Of a stretch of DNA of 11,823 bases, positions 6,347-11,823 are shown piece by piece (positions within the stretch are counted from its first letter, which is position 1; each line of letters opens with the position of its first letter). This DNA comes from Candidatus Ventricola intestinavium (GTDB lineage: Bacteria > Bacillota > Clostridia > Christensenellales > Aristaeellaceae). The DNA lies in contig DVMG01000010.1 of the NCBI GenBank assembly GCA_018715105.1, positions 1 through 11,823 on the forward strand. Reading direction: 5' to 3'. The notes below the pieces were generated by a model. The model did not search any database and was not told the origin of the DNA. It was given only the letters and a program-made list of their open reading frames with translations. The translations under genes were made by a program, and so were the position numbers.

Positions 6347-7727
6347 ACTGCCCGCTGAAGAGATTGTCCATCAGCGGGAAATCATGCGTGAATTCGCATC
6401 AAGAGAAGACCGTCCCCGCACATATTTCGTGGTGACGTATGGTTGCCAGATGAATGCGCACGACAGCGAGAAACTCGAAGGCATGCTGCTTGAAATGGGC
6501 ATGACAAAGGCACAAAGCCGCGAAACCGCGGATTTTGTGATCTTCAACACCTGCTGTATACGGGACAATGCCGAGCGGCGCGCGCTTGGAAACGTCGTGT
6601 GGCTCAAGGAGCTCAAGAAAACGCGGCCGGAGATGATGGTGGCCGTCTGTGGCTGCATGATGCAGCAGCCGGGGATGGGCGAGCGGATTCTCAGGCAATA
6701 TCCTTTTGTGGATGTGGCGTTTGGCACGCACAACCTTTACCGCTTTGCGCAGCTCATGCTTCAGGCCCTTCAAACGCGCCGCCGTGTGGTGGAGGTGATT
6801 GAAGAGGAAGGAAGCATTCCCGAGGCGCTGCCCGTGCACCGCAGCAGCCCCTATCATGCCTACATCACGATCATGTATGGCTGCAACAACTTCTGTTCCT
6901 ACTGCATTGTGCCCTATGTGCGCGGAAGGGAGCGTTCCCGTGCCTCCGCGCGGATTATCGAAGAGGCACGTCAACTCAAGGCAGAGGGCGTGCGGGAGAT
7001 CATGCTGCTGGGGCAAAACGTCAACTCCTATGGGCTGGACGTGGAGGGGGAGCTCTCCTTTGCGCAGCTGCTTGAGTCGCTCGATCAGGTGGGCATTGAG
7101 CGCATCCGCTTTATGACGTCCCATCCCAAGGACATTTCCGACGAACTGATTGACGTCATGGCCCGCTCCAGCCACATCTGCCATGCGCTCCATCTGCCGG
7201 TTCAGCATGGGAATAACCGCATTTTGCAGTCGATGAACCGGCGCTACACCCGGGAAAGCTATCTGGATCGCGTTGCGCTTTTACGCCGGAAAATCCCCGA
7301 TATCAGCCTGACCACGGATCTGATCGTCGGCTATCCCGGGGAGACGGAGGAAGAGTTTGAAGACACCTGCTCGCTTGTACGGGAGGTGGGCTATGACAGC
7401 GCGTTTACATTCATCTATTCTCCACGCGCGGGAACACGCGCGGCCGATATGGACGGGCAGATCCCCGCGGAGGTTTCTTCCCGCAGGATTCAAAAACTCA
7501 TTGGCATTCAAAAGGAGATCACCCGCGAGCGCTATGCGCGCTATATGGACGGCGTGCACAGCGTTCTGGTGGAGGAGATTTCAAAGCGGGATGAAAACCA
7601 GATGGCGGGAAAAGATGAATACAACATCACGGTCAATTTTCCCGGCACGCCGGAGCAGATTGGCCAGATCGTCCGCGTGAAAATCACGTCTGCCGGTGAA
7701 AGCACGCTGCGCGGAGAACAGGTTTGA
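6324..7727 (+). CDS. miaB: tRNA-2-methylthio-N6-isopentenyladenosine synthase MiaB
   Basis: The 467-residue protein is a methylthiotransferase that adds a 2-methylthio group to i6A at position 37 of tRNAs reading UNN codons. The N-terminal UPF0004 domain carries the auxiliary-cluster cysteines C41 (VTYGCQMN), C77 (NTCCIRDNAE) and C111 (VCGCMMQ); the NTC-x-IR-x-NAE form is typical of MiaB rather than MtaB or RimO. The radical SAM cluster is C187-x3-C191-x2-C194 (YGCNNFCSYC), followed by VPYVRGRERSR. GQNVNSYG (230-237), TSHPKD (265-270), LPVQHGNN (291-298) and DLIVGYPGET (332-341) are conserved. A TRAM RNA-binding domain occupies about 405-467. The start is ATG 6324 with GAGGA (6310-6314) nine bases upstream, within rng. 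There is one extra Cys (C78) beside the ligand. It needs MiaA-made i6A; miaA is not in the window but often follows mutL in Clostridia. Confidence 0.97.
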   Translation: MKRTQVLELPAEEIVHQREIMREFASREDRPRTYFVVTYGCQMNAHDSEKLEGMLLEMGMTKAQSRETADFVIFNTCCIRDNAERRALGNVVWLKELKKTRPEMMVAVCGCMMQQPGMGERILRQYPFVDVAFGTHNLYRFAQLMLQALQTRRRVVEVIEEEGSIPEALPVHRSSPYHAYITIMYGCNNFCSYCIVPYVRGRERSRASARIIEEARQLKAEGVREIMLLGQNVNSYGLDVEGELSFAQLLESLDQVGIERIRFMTSHPKDISDELIDVMARSSHICHALHLPVQHGNNRILQSMNRRYTRESYLDRVALLRRKIPDISLTTDLIVGYPGETEEEFEDTCSLVREVGYDSAFTFIYSPRAGTRAADMDGQIPAEVSSRRIQKLIGIQKEITRERYARYMDGVHSVLVEEISKRDENQMAGKDEYNITVNFPGTPEQIGQIVRVKITSAGESTLRGEQV

Positions 7728-7737
7728 CAAGACATAA

Positions 7738-7752
7738 CCGGCATCGCGCCGG
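7738..7752 (+). repeat. Small hairpin in the miaB - ymcA-like gap
   Basis: CCGGC (7738-7742) pairs with GCCGG (7748-7752) around ATCGC, followed by six A residues, not T, so it is not a terminator. It lies 10 bases past the miaB stop and just ahead of the AGGAGG site. It could protect or mark a processed RNA end, which is speculative. Confidence 0.35.
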
Positions 7753-7760
7753 AAAAAATG

Positions 7761-7766
7761 AGGAGG
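7761..7766 (+). promoter_or_regulatory. Consensus ribosome-binding site for the ymcA-like gene
   Basis: A perfect AGGAGG. It is nine bases from ATG 7776 but only three from ATG 7770, which decides for 7776; ATG 7758 lies before it and is excluded. Confidence 0.85.
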
Positions 7767-7775
7767 TTTATGAAG

Positions 7776-8171
7776 ATGAGCACCGTCACGGAATGCGCCA
7801 GAGCGCTTGGAGAGGCTATTGTTGCTTCGAAGGAGTATCAGGAGATGCAGATCACCGAAAACGCCGCCATGAGCGACCCCGCCGTGGCAAACGCCATGAG
7901 CCGTTTTCTTGAGCTCAAGGGAAAGGTCAATGAGATCATGGGGCAGCCGGATGCCGATCCGGATGAAATCGCGCGCTATGGCCGGGAGATGGATGAGGTT
8001 CAGCAGGAGCTCAACGCCATGCCCGCCGTGGATGCCATGACGGCGTCCCGCCAGAAATTTTCAGAGCTGATGAATCAGGTCAATCGGGTGTTGGAGTTCA
8101 TTATTACAGGCGAGGTGGCGCAGGGAGGCGGATGCTCCGGCAACTGCGGGGCCTGCGGCGGCTGTCATTGA
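7776..8171 (+). CDS. YlbF/YmcA (RicF/RicA) family protein with Cys-rich tail
   Basis: A 131-residue, almost wholly helical protein. The region about 4-112 has the YlbF/YmcA pattern of amphipathic helices: LGEAIVASKEYQEM, a short MSDPAVANAM link, then FLELKGKVNEIM and a final helix at about 85-112. The tail is glycine-rich with C120-x3-C124-x2-C127-x2-C130-H131, plus C7 near the start. In B. subtilis, RicA (YmcA), RicF (YlbF) and RicT (YaaT) form an Fe-S-carrying complex that directs RNase Y in mRNA maturation and affects competence, biofilm and sporulation. The position between miaB and mutS is exactly that of B. subtilis ymcA, so a RicA-type role is likely. The tail probably supplies cluster ligands, by inference. 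RicA versus RicF cannot be settled here, so I give no symbol. Translation should be strong given the consensus ribosome-binding site. Confidence 0.85.
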   Translation: MSTVTECARALGEAIVASKEYQEMQITENAAMSDPAVANAMSRFLELKGKVNEIMGQPDADPDEIARYGREMDEVQQELNAMPAVDAMTASRQKFSELMNQVNRVLEFIITGEVAQGGGCSGNCGACGGCH

Positions 8172-8175
8172 CGGC

Positions 8176-8203
8176 TTTTTCTCCTCCGTGCCGGGGAGAA
8201 AAA
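8176..8203 (+). repeat. T5/A5 inverted repeat after the ymcA-like gene
   Basis: TTTTTCTCC (8176-8184) pairs with GGAGAAAAA (8195-8203) with a ten-base loop that can add two pairs. The T run is on the 5' arm and the A run on the 3' arm, so no U tract follows the stem on the + strand. It therefore is not a normal terminator in this direction. It lies four bases after the stop codon and may be a weak attenuator or an mRNA 3'-end stabiliser. The rest of the gap to 8306 shows no convincing promoter. Confidence 0.45.
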
Positions 8204-8289
8204 CACCGGGAAAAGGATGAAGCCTGAAAAACAAAAGAAAGCAAAGGATTCTTATCGGATACAAGATCACACAGCAACTTGCGGTTTAC

Positions 8290-8295
8290 GGAGGA
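8290..8295 (+). promoter_or_regulatory. Ribosome-binding site of mutS
   Basis: GGAGGA sits 11 bases before ATG 8307. It excludes the in-frame ATG at 8217, which would add 30 residues of Lys/Arg-rich sequence without family similarity. Confidence 0.75.
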
Positions 8296-8306
8296 TTGGG
8301 ATTGCC

Positions 8307-10901
8307 ATGGCGAATATGACCCCCATGATGCGTCAATATCTGGAAATGAAGGAAAAGTATCCGGGTATGATCCTGTTTTTCAGGTTGGGCGATTTCTACG
8401 AGATGTTCTTTGATGATGCGAAGCTTGTCTCGCGGGAGCTCGAGCTGACGTTGACGGGGAAAAACTGCGGCATGGCGGAACGCGCGCCGATGTGCGGCGT
8501 GCCCTTTCACAGCGCGGAAACCTATATCAACCGGCTGATCGAGAAAGGGTATAAGGTGGCCATTTGCGAGCAGATGGAGGATCCGGCCACGGCAAAAGGA
8601 CTGGTCCGGCGGGATGTCATCCGTGTGGTGACACCCGGCACGGTCATCGAGCAGTCCATGCTGGATGAGCGAAGAAACAGCTATCTGCTCAGCGTCTGCA
8701 TGGATGCGGACCGCGCTGGCCTGGCTTTTGCCGACGTATCCACCGGAGAGTTTTTCGTATATGAAATCGCGAAAGCGTCCGTCCGGCTGGAGGACGAGCT
8801 GGTGCGCATCATGCCCAAGGAGATCATCGCGAATTCCGAGCTTCCTTCCGGCGTAACTTCGCTTGCTGTGGATGTACAGGAGAGCACGCGCTATCAGTTT
8901 GCACGCGCCAAGGCGGCGCTGATTGCGCACTTTCAGGTTCAGTCCCTTGAAGCGCTTGGGATCGCGGAGCTCAAGCTGGGTGTGCGCGCAGCGGGAGCGC
9001 TGATGAAATACCTGGAGGAAACGCAGAAAAATGCGCTGGAACACATGACGGGTATTACCCAGTATCATGACCAGCGCTACATGATGCTGGATCATACGGC
9101 GCGACGGAATTTGGAACTGACGGAAACCATGCGTTCGCGGCAAAAGCAGGGTTCGCTGCTGGGCATTCTCGATTACACGTGCACAGCAATGGGCGGGCGG
9201 ATGCTGCGCAGCTTTATTGAGCAGCCCCTGGCTGTTAAGGAAGAAATCGACGCCCGGCTGGACGCTGTGCAGGCGCTTTGCGGGCAGGATATGGCGGTTG
9301 ACCGGCTGCGGGAGGAGCTCGCACAGGTGTACGATGTGGAGCGCCTGCTCAGCCGCATTTCCTATAAAAATATAACCGCAAAAGACTGCCTGGCCCTGCG
9401 CGATTCCCTTTCCCGCGTGCCTTTTGTGCGGGACACCCTGCAGGGCATCGCAGGCGGCGGCCTGCTTGCCGGCCTGCTTGAGCAGATTACCCCGCTTGAG
9501 GATGTGGTGGACAGGCTCACGCGCGCCATTGATCCGGATGCACCTGCTCTGATGAGCGACGGACATTATATCCGGGATGGATACAGCGAAGAGCTCGACA
9601 AGCTGAGGGAAGCCTCAAAAAACGGGCATCAGTGGATCGCGGATCTGGAGGCCAAAGAGCGGGAGCTGACCAAGATCAAGAATCTGAAAATCCAGTATAA
9701 CAAGGTATTCGGATACTATATCGAGGTCACCAAATCCAACTATGATCAGGTACCCTACCGCTATACCCGCAAGCAGACACTGGCCAACTGCGAACGATAC
9801 ATGACCCCGGAACTGCATGAAATTGAGGAAACGGTGCTCGGCGCTCAGGAAAAGGCTCTGCGGCTGGAGCAGGCGCTCTTTGTGGAGATTCGCGACTTTC
9901 TTTCTTCGCAGATTCCCCGAATTCAGCGCACAGCCGAGGGACTCAAAACGCTGGATGCGCTCGTTTCCCTTGCCGTCGCCGCAGTGCGCAACCGGTATGT
10001 CCGCCCGGAAATCACGCAGGATGGCACGCTTGATATTCAAAATGGGCGCCATCCCGTCGTCGAAGCCGGAATGCACGGGGATGAGCAGTTTGTGCCCAAC
10101 AGCACGCGGATGGATACGCAGGAGAACCGCATGCTCATCATCACCGGCCCCAACATGGCGGGAAAAAGCACATACATGCGTCAGGTAGCTCTCATCACGC
10201 TGATGGCGCACATGGGTAGCTTTGTTCCTGCGGACAGCGCACGCATTGGCATTGTGGACCGCATTTTCACGCGGGTAGGGGCCTCGGACGACCTGGCCAG
10301 CGGCCAGTCCACCTTTATGGTGGAGATGAATGAAATGGCCCATATTCTTCGCAGCGCAACGCCCCATTCCCTGATCGTGCTCGATGAAATCGGCCGCGGG
10401 ACAAGCACGTTTGACGGTCTGAGCATTGCGTGGGCCGTGGTGGAATATCTGGTAGATCCCAAAAAGATCGGCGCCAAGACGCTCTTTGCGACGCATTACC
10501 ATGAGCTGAGCGAGCTGGAAGGACGTCTGCAGGGCGTTGTAAACTATCGCATCAGCGTCCGGGAGCATGGCGAAGAGGTGATCTTCCTTCGGAAAATTGA
10601 GCGCGGGGGAGCGGACAGGAGCTTTGGCATCCATGTGGCCAGCCTGGCCGGGCTGCCGCGGCCTGTCATCATGCGTGCCCATGAGATTCTGGCCCGTCTT
10701 GAGACGAATGATGTCAATCAGGTGTCCATCGGGCAGAACATATTGGGGGAACAGGATAAAAAGCCCAAGCAGGTTACTCTTTTTGAATCGCCGGCCATGG
10801 ATTTGGTGGAAGAACTGCGCACGCTTGACGTAATGGCCATGACGCCGATTGAGGCGCTTAATACCCTGTTCACCCTGCGTGAAAAGGCAAGAAAGGTATA
10901 A
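8307..10901 (+). CDS. mutS: DNA mismatch repair protein MutS
   Basis: The 864-residue protein is a full-length MutS, which scans DNA, binds mismatches and small loops, and recruits MutL. The N-terminus MANMTPMMRQYLEMKEKYP leads into the mismatch-reading F-x-E motif in GDFYEMFFDDA (F30, E32). The connector, core/lever and clamp domains span about 120-560. The ABC-type ATPase has Walker A GPNMAGKST (G614-T622), Walker B LIVLDEIGRGTSTFDG with D693/E694, and FATHYHEL with H730. Near the C-terminus, QVTLF (822-826) fits the QxxLF-type beta-clamp-binding motif, followed by the usual terminal region (LVEELRTLDVMAMTPIEALN). Length and domain order are normal for MutS1. ATG 8307 is supported by GGAGGA and family alignment. 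mutL follows after 46 bases, without a terminator, so the two are probably co-transcribed. Confidence 0.98.
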   Translation: MANMTPMMRQYLEMKEKYPGMILFFRLGDFYEMFFDDAKLVSRELELTLTGKNCGMAERAPMCGVPFHSAETYINRLIEKGYKVAICEQMEDPATAKGLVRRDVIRVVTPGTVIEQSMLDERRNSYLLSVCMDADRAGLAFADVSTGEFFVYEIAKASVRLEDELVRIMPKEIIANSELPSGVTSLAVDVQESTRYQFARAKAALIAHFQVQSLEALGIAELKLGVRAAGALMKYLEETQKNALEHMTGITQYHDQRYMMLDHTARRNLELTETMRSRQKQGSLLGILDYTCTAMGGRMLRSFIEQPLAVKEEIDARLDAVQALCGQDMAVDRLREELAQVYDVERLLSRISYKNITAKDCLALRDSLSRVPFVRDTLQGIAGGGLLAGLLEQITPLEDVVDRLTRAIDPDAPALMSDGHYIRDGYSEELDKLREASKNGHQWIADLEAKERELTKIKNLKIQYNKVFGYYIEVTKSNYDQVPYRYTRKQTLANCERYMTPELHEIEETVLGAQEKALRLEQALFVEIRDFLSSQIPRIQRTAEGLKTLDALVSLAVAAVRNRYVRPEITQDGTLDIQNGRHPVVEAGMHGDEQFVPNSTRMDTQENRMLIITGPNMAGKSTYMRQVALITLMAHMGSFVPADSARIGIVDRIFTRVGASDDLASGQSTFMVEMNEMAHILRSATPHSLIVLDEIGRGTSTFDGLSIAWAVVEYLVDPKKIGAKTLFATHYHELSELEGRLQGVVNYRISVREHGEEVIFLRKIERGGADRSFGIHVASLAGLPRPVIMRAHEILARLETNDVNQVSIGQNILGEQDKKPKQVTLFESPAMDLVEELRTLDVMAMTPIEALNTLFTLREKARKV

Positions 10902-10947
10902 CTCCCCGCAACCGGAGGATGAAGCTTACGAAAGGAAGGCGCCGGAT

Positions 10948-11823
10948 ATGGAGGATAGACCCATTCTCAAGCTCAATGAAGAGCTGATCGGAAAGATCGC
11001 CGCCGGCGAGGTAGTGGAGAGCCCTGCATCAGCGATCAAGGAGCTTGTTGAAAACAGCCTGGATGCCGGCGCCAACTGTGTGACCGTGGAGATTCGCGAC
11101 GGCGGAATCTCCTATCTGCGCGTTACAGACAACGGCCGGGGGATTCGCAGCCGGGATGTGCGCATGGCCTTTGAGCGCCACGCGACGAGCAAAATCCATC
11201 GAACCGATGATCTTTTCAATCTGCATACGCTTGGTTTTCGGGGAGAGGCCCTGGCGTCCATTGCCGCGGTGTCACGCCTTACGCTGACCACGCGCCATGC
11301 GGGCGAGGAGAGCGGCACACGCGCTGTCAATGAGGGCGGACAGATTCTCTCCATTACCGAGGCGGCAAGCCCGCAAGGCACAACGGTTGTGGCGCGGGAT
11401 CTGTTTTTCAATACGCCGGTGCGTCTTAAATTCCTTAAAAAACCGGTTACGGAGGCCTCAAAAGTGGCAGAGGTTCTCTCCAGGCTGATTTTGGCCCATC
11501 CGGATGTGTCGTTCCGCCTTCTGCATAATGGAAAGCAGATCTATGCGAGCTCCGGAAATGGGGAGCTTCGCAGCGCCGTTTTTTGTCTCTATGGCCGGGA
11601 GACCGCAGAGGCGATGATGCCTGTGCACAGCGAGGGGGCCGTGGCTGTCCGCGGTCTGATCGGGGTAGGCCTGCAGGCCCGTTCCAATCGATCCAGGCAG
11701 ACGTTTATCGTCAATGGGAGAACCATCCGCAGCCCTCTTCTCACACAGGCCCTGGAAGACGGCTGCCGGGAGCGCGTGACGGTTAGCCACTATCCCATCT
11801 GTGTGCTGAACATTGATCTGCCT
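10948..11823 (+). CDS. mutL: DNA mismatch repair protein MutL, N-terminal part (cut by window edge)
   Basis: The first 292 codons are present and the frame is open to the edge. This is the GHKL ATPase half of MutL, which couples mismatch recognition by MutS to strand incision. Motif I is KELVENSLDAGA with E32 (equivalent to the catalytic E29 of E. coli MutL) and N36; motif II is DNGRGI (61-66); motif III is GFRGEALASIAAVSRLT (97-113), with RHATSK (77-82) before it. FIVNGR, the usual segment of the second (S5-like) domain, is also present. The C-terminal endonuclease and dimerisation region, expected in organisms that lack MutH, lies outside. ATG 10948 is preceded by AAGGAAGG (10932-10939), and the conserved IAAGEVVE starts at residue 17, as expected. 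No lesion is visible in this half. Confidence 0.97.
   Translation, partial: MEDRPILKLNEELIGKIAAGEVVESPASAIKELVENSLDAGANCVTVEIRDGGISYLRVTDNGRGIRSRDVRMAFERHATSKIHRTDDLFNLHTLGFRGEALASIAAVSRLTLTTRHAGEESGTRAVNEGGQILSITEAASPQGTTVVARDLFFNTPVRLKFLKKPVTEASKVAEVLSRLILAHPDVSFRLLHNGKQIYASSGNGELRSAVFCLYGRETAEAMMPVHSEGAVAVRGLIGVGLQARSNRSRQTFIVNGRTIRSPLLTQALEDGCRERVTVSHYPICVLNIDLP

Noticed and set aside
7724..7729. Perfect TTGACA at the end of miaB as a promoter for the ymcA-like gene
   Set aside because: No -10-like sequence occurs at 16-18 bases; the expected position falls in the GC-rich hairpin.
8260..8265. TACAAG upstream of mutS as a -10 box
   Set aside because: No -35-like sequence lies 17 bases upstream, so there is too little to call a promoter.
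8217..8306. 30-codon N-terminal extension of MutS from ATG 8217
   Set aside because: No suitable ribosome-binding site at proper spacing, no family similarity, and GGAGGA points to ATG 8307.
8286..9566. Minus-strand open frame (426 codons) inside mutS
   Set aside because: A shadow of mutS, with no family similarity; the + strand frame is unambiguous.
9615..10682. Minus-strand open frame (355 codons) inside mutS
   Set aside because: Antisense to the MutS ATPase domain; same explanation.
10897..10902. TATAAC at the mutS stop as a -10 box for mutL
   Set aside because: It overlaps the stop codon and lacks a -35 at normal spacing; co-transcription from mutS is simpler.
1..11823. Mobile elements, CRISPR array, toxin-antitoxin or defence genes, tRNA or rRNA
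   Set aside because: I looked for direct repeats, transposase or recombinase motifs, tRNA-like cloverleaves and small paired genes on both strands and saw none; the window is filled by housekeeping genes.

Overview
This window is a compact, one-directional stretch of bacterial chromosome; every gene I can support is on the + strand. GC-rich codon use, sigma-A-type promoters, strong Shine-Dalgarno sites, one TTG start and the gene order miaB - ricA/ymcA-like gene - mutS - mutL point to Bacillota, most likely a GC-rich member of the Clostridia. The order matches Bacillus subtilis ymcB-ymcA-cotE-mutS-mutL with cotE missing. The lineage is an inference from order and style, not from a database search.

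Layout. Bases 1-192 are regulatory: the probable end of one terminator, a second clear hairpin terminator, and a good promoter whose -35 box lies in the 3' arm of that hairpin. A membrane-anchored family 2 glycosyltransferase follows (193-1167) and ends at a small intrinsic terminator, so it appears to stand alone. Next is a QueG-like cobalamin/double-[4Fe-4S] protein (1285-2256) that lacks the conserved catalytic Asp of true epoxyqueuosine reductases.

A strong promoter at 2275-2303 then starts what looks like one long operon: a B12-binding-type radical SAM protein (TTG start at 2335), its DUF2344 partner (4-base overlap), an RNase G/E family ribonuclease (4-base overlap), the tRNA methylthiotransferase MiaB (23-base overlap), a YlbF/YmcA-family protein with a Cys-rich tail, MutS, and the N-terminal part of MutL, which runs off the right edge. 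No convincing promoter or terminator interrupts 2335-11823, although two hairpins flank the YmcA-like gene.

Functionally the operon joins RNA metabolism (RNase G, MiaB, probably a Ric-type RNA-processing factor and the uncharacterised radical SAM pair) to DNA mismatch repair (MutS, MutL). Four of the proteins carry clear or probable Fe-S ligands. No mobile element, CRISPR array, tRNA, rRNA or phage gene was seen. This is largely a housekeeping region. The points most worth a second look are the altered QueG-like active site, the radical SAM/DUF2344/RNase G coupling, the Cys tail of the YmcA-like protein, and the nested terminator-promoter at the left end.
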